From: Shewanella pneumatophori | GTDB lineage: Bacteria; Pseudomonadota; Gammaproteobacteria; Enterobacterales; Shewanellaceae | Length of the DNA: 64,000 nucleotides | NCBI RefSeq assembly: GCF_023283895.1 | Contig: NZ_JAKILB010000002.1 | Coordinates: 186,001-250,000 of the forward strand | Direction: 5' to 3' | Shown here: positions 10,070-18,329 of the stretch, piece by piece | Layout: each line of letters begins with the position of its first letter | Position numbering within the stretch: position 1 is the stretch's first letter | The notes under the pieces: generated by a model | Database searches by the model: none | The model's input: only the letters and a program-made list of their open reading frames with translations | What the model was told of the DNA's origin: nothing | Program-made: the position numbers and the translations under genes

Positions 10070-11905
10070 ATGATTAAAAAATTCCTTTTAGTTCCGCTAG
10101 CGCTATCTGTGCTAGCGGCGTGTGGCGGTGGTGGAAGCAGTGAGTCAGAGCCATCTGGCAAGCAAGTTTTAGGCTCTGTAGTTGCAGACGCCTATTTGTT
10201 TGATGATAAGGCGCTGGCTCGAGTTAACTCTCGACGTGGCACAAGCTATAGCGCTGAAAATGGCGAGCAGGGCGAGTCTGACTTAGCAACATGGCATGTA
10301 TGCGGCGCGGCTTATAACAGCTTAATTGAGCCAAGTTTATATAACCAGGATTACGATCAAGATGGTGATGCTGACACCAACTTAACCGATGATAAAGGTA
10401 ATCTTTATTACAATATCGACCTTAATGGCGACAAGCTAGGCGAGTTGAATATCGTCACTGCCAGAGAAGGTATTTATCTGAATGTTGATGTGAGCTGTGA
10501 CGCTAAAGCAGATATAAATATTGATAGAGATTTTGATGGTGTTAGTGATTTAAATATCGATGTTGATGGCGATATGGTGGCTGATCGTTTAATTGATATC
10601 GACGGGGACGGCGAGCCAGATTTTTCTTATACCGATAGCGATGGTGTGTCACTTGCTGGGGTCAAAGTACTGCTGCAAGGCAAATATGGTCAGTTTGAAA
10701 CCGTAACCGATGATAATGGTCAATTCTCATTTGATCGCATTCCAACTGGCACTTATACCCTAAAAGCTGATGATGTTGCTCTTGATGGTTCAAATATTTG
10801 GACTCGCACCATTGTTGAAATTGAAGAGTTTGATGACTCGATTGGTGCGTTCAGAATGCACCAAGATCCGATTATTACCCAAGTTAATGTCAATAATGAG
10901 CAGACATTAACTGGCTTGTGGCAAGACTTCACTTGGTATTCAAGTCATATTGACACTGAGTATTCTGTCGGTGATACCGTTTCGGTTGAAGTGACTGTTG
11001 AAGATCCTAATCAACGTCCTATTATCGCTAAATTTAGTGCAGACTTAGAACTTGGTACTGAGGAAGTCATTGAAGCTGAAGGTGTATTTAAGTATCAACA
11101 TCAAATCACCGAAAAAGATGCTCAAGAGTATATGGTAAATATCATGGCTGAACTGAGTAATGACGATGGCTTTTTCGGCTTAAACGGCCAGACGGACGTT
11201 CAACTTGGTGCTCAGTTTATGATGGCTGATTATGTTGAAAGAGAAGAGCTAGAAGTGGGAACGGTGACCGTGGGGGAGGAAGTTTTCAATAATCCACCGG
11301 ACTCAACTTATATGCTGGTTGAAGTGCAACAACCGATTGCTATCGATGGCCAAGTACAAATTGATATTGAAGTCACTGGCCCGGATGAGCGAATTGCAGA
11401 GTTTTATGTGGTTGGTAGAAAGGATCTCATTGTAGATGTTCCAAAGGGCGATAGTTATTTGTTCGATGCAAGTATTGCGCACCCTCAATATGTTTATGAG
11501 ATTCAATATATCACTTACGTTGATTATTTAGATGAGCGTGAAGAGGTGGTGATTAAGCTCCCATTAGACACAGAGCGTAAACCTGCAATGGTTGATAACT
11601 TATTGATTAATGGTGTGGTTGCTACCGATGTGATGGCAAGAGTGGGGGATACTTATCAGCTAAAGGCACTGTATAGCGATCCACAAAATGATGTGGTTGA
11701 GTGCCGCTTTGAAAAAGCCGGTAACCATAGCACGGTAGATAGCCTAGTTAGTGACTGGGGGGCATGTGAGATGGATTATACCTTTAAAGATGAAGATGCC
11801 GTTGACCAGTTCAACTTCAGAGTGTTAGTGCGTAATAGCGACGGTATTATCACTTGGGATAACTATGATGATCTTAAGTGGTATGATGTTAGTGTGACTA
11901 AATAA
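10070..11905 (+). CDS. Large lipoprotein with Ca-binding-type repeats
   Basis: A 611-residue lipoprotein: the signal ends L-A-A-C-GGGGSS (Cys 18), the Gly/Ser tether typical of surface lipoproteins in this lineage. Residues about 95-200 hold repeated D-x-D-x-D-G motifs (DYDQDGDAD, DRDFDGVSD, DVDGDMVAD, DIDGDGEPD), which resemble dockerin or thrombospondin-3 calcium loops. A following segment (GVKVLLQGKYGQFETVTDDNGQFSF, abbreviated here to its V-x-L and D-D-N-G-x-F core) looks like a carboxypeptidase-regulatory (CarboxypepD_reg) beta-sandwich. The rest is beta-rich and unassigned. It is a single gene with its own terminator. It is likely an exposed, calcium-stabilised surface protein. Confidence 0.8.
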   Translation: MIKKFLLVPLALSVLAACGGGGSSESEPSGKQVLGSVVADAYLFDDKALARVNSRRGTSYSAENGEQGESDLATWHVCGAAYNSLIEPSLYNQDYDQDGDADTNLTDDKGNLYYNIDLNGDKLGELNIVTAREGIYLNVDVSCDAKADINIDRDFDGVSDLNIDVDGDMVADRLIDIDGDGEPDFSYTDSDGVSLAGVKVLLQGKYGQFETVTDDNGQFSFDRIPTGTYTLKADDVALDGSNIWTRTIVEIEEFDDSIGAFRMHQDPIITQVNVNNEQTLTGLWQDFTWYSSHIDTEYSVGDTVSVEVTVEDPNQRPIIAKFSADLELGTEEVIEAEGVFKYQHQITEKDAQEYMVNIMAELSNDDGFFGLNGQTDVQLGAQFMMADYVEREELEVGTVTVGEEVFNNPPDSTYMLVEVQQPIAIDGQVQIDIEVTGPDERIAEFYVVGRKDLIVDVPKGDSYLFDASIAHPQYVYEIQYITYVDYLDEREEVVIKLPLDTERKPAMVDNLLINGVVATDVMARVGDTYQLKALYSDPQNDVVECRFEKAGNHSTVDSLVSDWGACEMDYTFKDEDAVDQFNFRVLVRNSDGIITWDNYDDLKWYDVSVTK

Positions 11906-11922
11906 GTCGATTTAGATAATAG

Positions 11923-11953
11923 AAAAGGCTGCCAATTGGTAGCCTTTTGCTTT
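11923..11953 (+). terminator. Intrinsic terminator
   Basis: An 11-bp stem AAAAGGCTGCC / GGTAGCCTTTT (one mismatch) followed by GCTTTT. It ends the lipoprotein gene upstream. Confidence 0.8.
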
Positions 11954-11990
11954 TATAGAGCAGACTAATAGCTGCTTTTATTGGGTATGA

Positions 11991-14033
11991 TTAACGTCCG
12001 CCTGGCTCAGCAAAACGTGTCATCCAATCTTCTACTTGGTTGTACCAATAGATAGAGTTGTTTGGCTTCATGATCCAGTGATTCTCATCTGGAAAGTAGA
12101 TCATCTTTGATTCAACGCCACGGGTTTGCAGCGTGCGGAATAGCTCAAAACCTTGGCCTACTGGCACGCGGTAATCAAGCTGACCATGGATCACTAACGT
12201 CGGGGTGTTAAAGTTCTCTGCAAAGTAGTGCGGAGAAATTGACTTGTAGATCTCAGGTTTTTCCCAGTAGTTACCAAAACGGGTGCTGTGTACCGAGAAG
12301 TCTGCCGCCATTTGCGAATACATGTTGTATACCGCAGCATGGATAAGTAGCGCATTAAACGGATGTTCTTGACCAAGAATAATTGAGGTTAAATAACCGC
12401 CGTAACTTGCGCCGCCAGCAACCATACGCTCACTGTCGATCCAGTCTTTTTGCTCAAACCAGTCCGCCGCTTTTAGTACATCTTCTAGTGATTTGTTTTT
12501 CCAGTCTGGGTTGATGCTGTCAGCAAACTCTTGACCAAAGCCACTTGAACCGTGGAAGTTAGGCCATGCAGTTACATAACCCCAAGAGGCAAATGTCTGC
12601 GCGTTCCAGCGGTAGTGGAAACCATCAGAGATCGCATTGTGTGGACCACCGTGAATAAGCATCATAAGTGGATACTTCTTGCTGCGATCAAACCCTGGAG
12701 GGTAGTGAACCCACATTTGAATATCTTGATCGTTATAGCCTTTGTAGGTTACTGACTCATAAGTACCCATATCAACGTCAGCAAGAATGTCGTCGTTAAA
12801 GCTATCTAAACGCGTGGTTTTGCCGTTACGTGGATTAATGGTTACCAGACGCGCTGGATAGAGGAAGCTGTCGTTAGTAGCAACGATAGTGCCATCCTCT
12901 GCCATTGCTGGCTTACCAAAGTTGGTGTCTTTGGTAATGGCTTTTACTTTGCCGTTTTTGGCATTGATATGATAGATGCGGCTAGTGGCGGCATCATCGA
13001 TAGCGGCGTAGAAACCTTTGCTGTCTTTAGTCCAGCCAAAGCGCGATACCGAGCGATCCCAAGAGTCGTTCAGCACTTTTGGTTGACGCTTTTTCATGTC
13101 CATCAATACTAGGCGGGTAGTATCAGCGTAGAAACCGTGGATAAGCTGTTGCGTAAAGGCTAAGGTTTTGCCGTTAGGGCTAAACTGCGGATTGCTATTT
13201 GGCGCTTCGTTATCAGGGGTTAAGTTTTCAGCTTTGCCACTACCAATTTTAGCTAAGAAAATATCAATCTTAGGGTCAACTTCGCGGTTTTTTAGATCTT
13301 TACTCCAGCCGTTTGCGGTAAAGGCAATCCACTGCTCGTTTGGCGCGATATCATAGCTTGATGCACTTTGTGATGAGCGAGGTAGCTGATGTTTTAACGG
13401 TTGGGTGATAGCTTCAATTTCACCGCCAGTCGCAGGGATACGGAATACGTGCGCTTGACGATCTTCATCAATCCAGTGATCAAAACTTGAGTAAGGCAGC
13501 TCTGTCCATTGATGAGCAGAGACTTTAGTGTCTTTGTCTGCTTTTAATTGTTCTGTCATTTCATCCCAGTTTTTACCTGGGAAAATGCGGCTAATAAAGT
13601 AGATGTGTTTACCCACCCACTTCATGCCATATACGCCGCCTGGCACATCAGTAAGCTTTTGCGCTTCGCCCGGGCCGTTCATTGGCAATAGGTATACTTG
13701 GCCGGCTTTATCGTCATCACGCTTACTGATAAACGCTAGTGTTTTACCATCAGGTGAGAAGGTTGCTTCGCTAGCACGCATGCCTTTAGCTGTTAGCGCT
13801 TGCTGGCTATCACCGTCTTTATCAAATAACCAAAGTTGGGTTGAGCCTTTGTCTTCTGGCACATCATATTGGGTTACTGGCGCAACGACTTTGTCGCCGT
13901 CCGGTGAAATGATTGGACTGCCTATACGGTTTAGTTGCCACAGCACATCAACCGAAAGGGGTTTAGTTGATTCTGCATATGCGCTTGCCATAGGCATTAG
14001 CATAGACAGTAACAGGATCCCTGCTTTCTTCAC
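11991..14033 (-). CDS. S9-family prolyl oligopeptidase-like peptidase
   Basis: A 680-residue exported serine peptidase. A Sec signal peptide ends near A-S-A-Y-A (residue 20). Residues about 25-400 form a beta-propeller with repeated WD/TolB-like segments (SPDGKTLAF twice, SPNGKTLAF). The C-terminal alpha/beta hydrolase has the oligopeptidase signature GGASYGGYLTS with Ser near residue 543, Asp near 620 (HGQLDYRVP) and His near 652 (DENHWI). The oxyanion motif HGGPH is present. It is probably an acylaminoacyl-peptidase or dipeptidyl-peptidase acting on short peptides in the periplasm. It is a single-gene unit, with GGAG just upstream of the ATG. Confidence 0.9.
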   Translation of the reverse strand: MKKAGILLLSMLMPMASAYAESTKPLSVDVLWQLNRIGSPIISPDGDKVVAPVTQYDVPEDKGSTQLWLFDKDGDSQQALTAKGMRASEATFSPDGKTLAFISKRDDDKAGQVYLLPMNGPGEAQKLTDVPGGVYGMKWVGKHIYFISRIFPGKNWDEMTEQLKADKDTKVSAHQWTELPYSSFDHWIDEDRQAHVFRIPATGGEIEAITQPLKHQLPRSSQSASSYDIAPNEQWIAFTANGWSKDLKNREVDPKIDIFLAKIGSGKAENLTPDNEAPNSNPQFSPNGKTLAFTQQLIHGFYADTTRLVLMDMKKRQPKVLNDSWDRSVSRFGWTKDSKGFYAAIDDAATSRIYHINAKNGKVKAITKDTNFGKPAMAEDGTIVATNDSFLYPARLVTINPRNGKTTRLDSFNDDILADVDMGTYESVTYKGYNDQDIQMWVHYPPGFDRSKKYPLMMLIHGGPHNAISDGFHYRWNAQTFASWGYVTAWPNFHGSSGFGQEFADSINPDWKNKSLEDVLKAADWFEQKDWIDSERMVAGGASYGGYLTSIILGQEHPFNALLIHAAVYNMYSQMAADFSVHSTRFGNYWEKPEIYKSISPHYFAENFNTPTLVIHGQLDYRVPVGQGFELFRTLQTRGVESKMIYFPDENHWIMKPNNSIYWYNQVEDWMTRFAEPGGR

Positions 14034-14239
14034 GAGTGGTTCTCCTTAGGAGCAATTTGTTGAGTTTTTTATTAGTGTTTTAGCCAGCTTGTTACTGGCG
14101 AAGCTAGTATAGCCGCGAATATTACAAAAAGGATATCAATATCAAAAGGCTGTTGCAGATGGTTACACATCTGCTTTAAACAAAGATTAATTGCTGAGAA
14201 TAAAAGAAGAATGAAGAAGAGGGTTAGATTGAAATAAAA

Positions 14240-14271
14240 ATGGCGGTTGAACCTAGAGTTCAGCCGCCATT
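14240..14271 (-). terminator. Intrinsic terminator
   Basis: A 13-bp perfect stem, ATGGCGGTTGAAC / GTTCAGCCGCCAT allowing one wobble. TTTTTATTT follows on the minus strand. It terminates the DUF2076 gene. Confidence 0.85.
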
Positions 14272-14316
14272 AGTTTGTGTGGTTTTAGCTATGCTGCTCG
14301 CTGCGATTAAGCGAGA

Positions 14317-14979
14317 TTAAAACTCTTCGTCGTCGCCACCAAAGTCACCGAAGCCGCCATCATCAAAGCCACCAAAGCTCTCATCACCGCCAAAACCAGT
14401 GTTAGCAAAAGTGTCTTCACTGGCGTACTCAGAAGCAAAACCTGAGTTGTCATCTAAGAAACTTGAGCCTGTATCTTCTGGTGCCGCGGTATCAGCCGCT
14501 GCAGTTTCAGTTGGCGCTTCGGCTTCTGCAGGTGCTTCTGGAGCCATTTCAGGCGCCGCTTCTGCAGTTGCTGGCGCTTCGTCACCAAATAGTGCGTTGC
14601 TGATAAGATTACCGGCAACCATACCCGCAGCAACACCTGCTGCTGTTTGCATAAAGCTACCAAAGGCACTTGGCTGACGTACTGGTTGTGGCTGAACAGG
14701 CGCTGGGTTAGTACCACCCATCATACGGCTTAGTGCGCCACGCTCAGATTCTTTTCTAAAATGTTCAACTTGAGACTCTAGGAAGTCATTTTTAGACTTC
14801 ATATCTTTCAGTGCCATCTCTTGCACGATAACCGCTTGAGTCAGCTTGTAAACGATATCTTCTTGAGATGCGATTTCTTGGCCGATTAAGTTTTCAGCTT
14901 CAGCATCTTTTGGCTTGTTTGGGCTAGCTTTTAGTTTGTTAGCTACGTTTTGAATTAGTTCTTGTTCTTGCGGAGTCAT
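14317..14979 (-). CDS. DUF2076 family protein
   Basis: A 220-residue protein. The N-terminal 80 residues (MTPQEQELIQNVANKL, then a coiled-coil segment with QSxVEHFRKESE) match the DUF2076 family, sometimes described as periplasmic ligand-binding sensor proteins, though no signal peptide is visible. Residues 108-130 form a glycine/alanine hydrophobic stretch (AAGVAAGMVAGNLISNALFG). The tail is an Ala/Glu/Pro-rich linker followed by a strongly acidic Gly/Phe/Asp-rich end (GGFDDGGFGDFGGDDEEF). The protein is monocistronic. The role is unknown; the family name is my recall of the N-terminal pattern. Confidence 0.8.
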   Translation of the reverse strand: MTPQEQELIQNVANKLKASPNKPKDAEAENLIGQEIASQEDIVYKLTQAVIVQEMALKDMKSKNDFLESQVEHFRKESERGALSRMMGGTNPAPVQPQPVRQPSAFGSFMQTAAGVAAGMVAGNLISNALFGDEAPATAEAAPEMAPEAPAEAEAPTETAAADTAAPEDTGSSFLDDNSGFASEYASEDTFANTGFGGDESFGGFDDGGFGDFGGDDEEF

Positions 14980-15204
14980 TGTTAAATTCCTAAATGTAAG
15001 GATACGTCTTTACGTATTTGATGCGCATCCTAGCTCAAGGTTCACTGCTAATGTACAACTAATAAACTCATACCTTATCAACAGCTTAAATAACTATCAG
15101 TTAACAACAATTAACAAACAAGCAGCTTTAAAAACTTACAAAGATTAAGAGATTTTTATCTAAATTATCGCTAAAAAGGCGGGGATAGCGGTGAGGGAAT
15201 AAAA

Positions 15205-15239
15205 AATGCTTAGTTCCAGCAAGGCCAGAACTAAGCATT
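15205..15239 (-). terminator. Intrinsic terminator
   Basis: A perfect 12-bp stem AATGCTTAGTTC / GAACTAAGCATT with an 11-nt loop, followed by TTTTTTATT on the minus strand. It ends the nucleoside-transporter unit. Confidence 0.85.
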
Positions 15240-15271
15240 AGTTAGCTTGGTTTATCTATAAGCGCGTTAGC

Positions 15272-16519
15272 TTAGAAAGACATAAATAGACCAACAACAG
15301 TTGCAGATAGTAAGTTAGCTAAGGTTGCCGCTAACAGTACTTTCATACCAACAGATGCAATGTAGCTCGACTTAGTTGGGATCATGGTGCTTAGCGCTGC
15401 AACGACCATAGATACTGAGCCTATGTTAGCAAAACCACATAGTGCCACAGTGATGATAGCCACTGACTTTGGTGACATGGCTTCGCCAGTCGCTGCTACA
15501 ACAGTTTCACCAGAAATATAAGGTGCAAAACCTGCGTAAGCAACAAACTCGTTAAGTACTAGCTTTTGCGCAATAAAGTTACCTGCAACGTTAGCTTCTG
15601 CCCAAGGCACACCAATTAACCAAGCGATAGGTGAGAATGCGTAGCCCATTAGTAGCTCAAGAGTCACACCCTCAAAGCCAAATAGTCCACCAGCCCAGCC
15701 AATTAAGCTGTTTAGCATTGCCATTAAGCCGATACAGGCGATAAGAATTGCACCCACTACCGCCGCAATTTGCATACCGGCGATAGCGCCTTTTGCAATA
15801 GCATCAATAAAGTTTGATGGCTTTTCGTCACCAGCAAGAGCTGGAACGTCGTTAACTGGTTGCTCTGTTTCTGGGATCATCAACTTAGCAAATAGTAGAC
15901 CTGCTGGCGCACTCATAAAACACGCCATAACTAGGTAACGAACTTCAACGCCCATACCAGCAAGACCCGCAAGCACTGAACCGGCAATCGATGCTAGACC
16001 ACCCACCATGATGGCAAAGATTTCTGATTTAGTAAGGTGTGGGTGCCAAGGCTTAACAAATAGTGGCGCCTCTGTTTGGCCGCATACTGTGTTAGCAATG
16101 GCGTTCATTGATTCTGCTTTTGACGAACCAATTAGCTTTTGTAAGCCACCACCTAGTACTTTAACGACAAAGCCCATAATGCCCATGTAGTGCAGTAAGC
16201 TAACAAGTGATGCAGTAAAGATAATCGCAGGTAGTACTTGGAAGGCGAAGATAAAGCCTAGGTTTTCAACTTGGAAAGTCACCAAGTTACCAAACACAAA
16301 ACTAATACCTTTGGCAGCAAAACCTAGTACATTCGCCACCCCGTTTGATAAAGCCAGCAGTACGCTTTCACCAAAACTAGTTGCTAGCACAAAGCCTGCA
16401 ATAAGTAGCTGAATGATTAGTGCGCCACCGACAGTACGCCAGTTCACTTGTTTTTTAGCATTACAGAAAAGATAGCCCACGATAAGCAGAGCTACGATAC
16501 CGAGTAAAGATTGCAACAT
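15272..16519 (-). CDS. nupC: Concentrative nucleoside transporter (NupC/CNT)
   Basis: A 415-residue inner-membrane protein of the CNT family, which imports nucleosides with Na+ or H+. About ten hydrophobic segments are visible. Family landmarks include the Gly-rich N-terminal helix (LLGIVALLIVGYLF), VCGQTEAPLF near residue 147 (the conserved G-Q-T-E-A substrate motif), and a second half containing GYAFSPIAWLIGVPW and CGFANIGSV. Length is normal for the family. It lies 11 bp downstream of the flavodoxin-like reductase gene, and both are transcribed leftward, so they probably share a promoter. Substrate range cannot be read from sequence; the symbol marks the family. Confidence 0.88.
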   Translation of the reverse strand: MLQSLLGIVALLIVGYLFCNAKKQVNWRTVGGALIIQLLIAGFVLATSFGESVLLALSNGVANVLGFAAKGISFVFGNLVTFQVENLGFIFAFQVLPAIIFTASLVSLLHYMGIMGFVVKVLGGGLQKLIGSSKAESMNAIANTVCGQTEAPLFVKPWHPHLTKSEIFAIMVGGLASIAGSVLAGLAGMGVEVRYLVMACFMSAPAGLLFAKLMIPETEQPVNDVPALAGDEKPSNFIDAIAKGAIAGMQIAAVVGAILIACIGLMAMLNSLIGWAGGLFGFEGVTLELLMGYAFSPIAWLIGVPWAEANVAGNFIAQKLVLNEFVAYAGFAPYISGETVVAATGEAMSPKSVAIITVALCGFANIGSVSMVVAALSTMIPTKSSYIASVGMKVLLAATLANLLSATVVGLFMSF

Positions 16520-16530
16520 AATGGCAAGAC

Positions 16531-17100
16531 CTATTGTTGAATGTGGTTGATTGACTGGATTAAACGCGCAACATGTTGTTGAGCTAGTTCGATAACGCTG
16601 TTTTGATTACCACCTTCATCAGGTGTTGAGTTCATCTCAAAAGTAATCACGCTATCTATGATGTCCATTTGTGCAGCGTTCACAGGGTGCATAGCTGCCT
16701 GTAAATATTGCTCAACGGGTAAGAAGTTAAACTCACCTGGTTGATATGAGCTTGCTGTAGCACCACAGGTAATCGATAAGATCACCTTTTTGCCTTTGAG
16801 CTTGTCGCCGTTAGGACCAAAGGCGAAGTTGTAGGTAAACACTTCATCAAACCAAAGCTTCATCAGTGCCGGATAAGTTGACCAGTAAAGTGGAAACTGC
16901 AGCACAATAATATCGGCTTGAGTCAGTAAGGCTTGTTCAGCGGCAACATCGATTTGATAGCCTTGGCAGGCCTCATCGAGTTTATGGATCTTAATCTGGC
17001 TAGTGGTGGCTAGCTGTTTAAGAACTTCGCTATTAGCAATTGAGCGGCTAAGATCTGGGTGGCCCGAGATCAGTAGCACATTGCTGTTGGTTTTAGTCAT
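16531..17100 (-). CDS. Flavodoxin-fold NAD(P)H oxidoreductase
   Basis: A 189-residue cytoplasmic protein of the flavodoxin_2 (KefF/MdaB/NQO1) group. The N-terminal strand plus FMN/FAD phosphate loop is VLLISGHPDLSRSIAN. The second signature, ADIIVLQFPLYWSTYPALMKLWFDEVF (shown by its core Q-F-P-L-Y-W), is highly typical. A third (CGATASSY) precedes the C-terminal helices. Such enzymes reduce quinones or electrophiles in a two-electron step. It is the promoter-proximal gene of a two-gene unit with the nucleoside transporter. The exact substrate is not determinable. Confidence 0.85.
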   Translation of the reverse strand: MTKTNSNVLLISGHPDLSRSIANSEVLKQLATTSQIKIHKLDEACQGYQIDVAAEQALLTQADIIVLQFPLYWSTYPALMKLWFDEVFTYNFAFGPNGDKLKGKKVILSITCGATASSYQPGEFNFLPVEQYLQAAMHPVNAAQMDIIDSVITFEMNSTPDEGGNQNSVIELAQQHVARLIQSINHIQQ

Positions 17101-17499
17101 TTTTTGTACACTTAAAATTAGTCAAAAGTCATATATAAGTGCGCGCAGTCCGTCCTCAAATCATCATTTTTGAGGGTAATATTAGTTTTATAAAGACGAC
17201 CTTTTATAAGGCCTAGATCTGCGGCGCGCTAATATTGCACAGGTGCTTGCTAAAGTGGATTGACTTGATGGGATATTGGCGGGCGAGTCACACTTAACTA
17301 AATGCTGTTGAGTGAATAGTAAGCAAGTTGTTGCTAATTTAGACTAAGGTGGTGGGTGTAAGTAGCTAAGTCACTATTTCTATAGCGCTTAATTAGGGTA
17401 AGTTAAACTTAAGCTTGGTTTATTTAACGCTATTTGGTCTGGTTGAAGTGGGCTTAATTTTTAACCTACTTTAGGTAAGGCTTATTTGCCGATATTTGA
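17101..17499. other. Intergenic region, no gene seen
   Basis: About 400 bp between two leftward units. It contains a stem-loop around 17151-17177 (CCTCAAA / TTTTGAGG) close to the start of the flavodoxin-fold gene, which may affect its expression. Nothing else is recognisable. Confidence 0.5.
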
Positions 17500-18003
17500 C
17501 TACCTTGATTTACGTCTCAGTGAAATATCGCCACTAATAATCTCTACTCTTTCACCTGTTAAGCTAACGAGTTTTGCTTCGATATGCATCGACATTGGAA
17601 ACTGACTATCTGGCTGTTTAATAATGACTTCGGCATAGGTGCGGTAGCGATTTGATAGAAAGTAGTAAGTACCGTTCCATTGGCAGTCAAAATAGAAGTT
17701 GGATTCGCTGAGATTAATATTCTCTAAACGATTTTTGGAATGCCTTAGGTAATTATCTGTGGTGATAATACTGCAGGTGTTTGTGGCACTGCCATTGGTA
17801 TTAGTGAATTTAAAATTAAGTGCTGGCTTATTATTGAGTTTGCCCTCGGTTCCACCAAGGTACTTATTTAGCTCAATAATATTAGAGTCGCCGCTTGCCT
17901 GTGTTGCAACTTGAGATGGGTTTTGTACCTTGGCTTGGGGATGGATAGATAGCAATAAGCCAAGTGCAACCAATACAGCTAAAAAACAAAGTTGAATACG
18001 CAT
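17500..18003 (-). CDS. Exported protein of unknown function
   Basis: A 167-residue protein with a hydrophobic N-terminal signal or anchor (residues 4-20, CFLAVLVALGLLLSI). The remainder is beta-rich with two cysteines (near residues 77 and 106) that could form a disulfide after export. No family is recognised. It is monocistronic; the ATG start is preceded by AAGGAAG, a good ribosome site. Confidence 0.7.
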   Translation of the reverse strand: MRIQLCFLAVLVALGLLLSIHPQAKVQNPSQVATQASGDSNIIELNKYLGGTEGKLNNKPALNFKFTNTNGSATNTCSIITTDNYLRHSKNRLENINLSESNFYFDCQWNGTYYFLSNRYRTYAEVIIKQPDSQFPMSMHIEAKLVSLTGERVEIISGDISLRRKSR

Positions 18004-18329
18004 GCAGCCTTCCTTGTTGCTCTTTGTGTCTGCTTAGTGCTCTGTAGGCACTTTGATTAAATCATGTACTTGAAACAAAATTAGATCAAGTGTTAGCTAG
18101 TAATTAAGGTTTTGAAAATAAAGCGTTTTGTAAACAAGGTGTTTTTAAAGTAACAGCTTAAAATAAGCTGCGTAAGTTGAATTTTCCCCTAGATCCTTAA
18201 AAATGGATTTATCGGCTAGCCACAAAAAAGCAGCCATATAGGCTGCTTTGCTGATTGGGTATAAAGGGATATAAGCTGGGCGCGATTTTATTGCGCCGCA
18301 GCTATCCAAAGTGAATAGCAAGTAGCTAG
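18004..18329. other. Intergenic region with terminator
   Basis: About 325 bp. It holds the terminator of the acylase gene (18227-18249) and the promoter region of the small exported protein. No other feature was recognised. Confidence 0.5.
18227..18249 (-). terminator. Intrinsic terminator
   Basis: A 9-bp perfect stem AAAGCAGCC / GGCTGCTTT followed by TTTTTTG on the minus strand. It terminates the acylase gene. Confidence 0.8.

Noticed and set aside
13603..14049. 148-codon frame opposite the S9 peptidase gene
   Set aside because: It is the antisense shadow of the well-supported peptidase gene; product has no family features.
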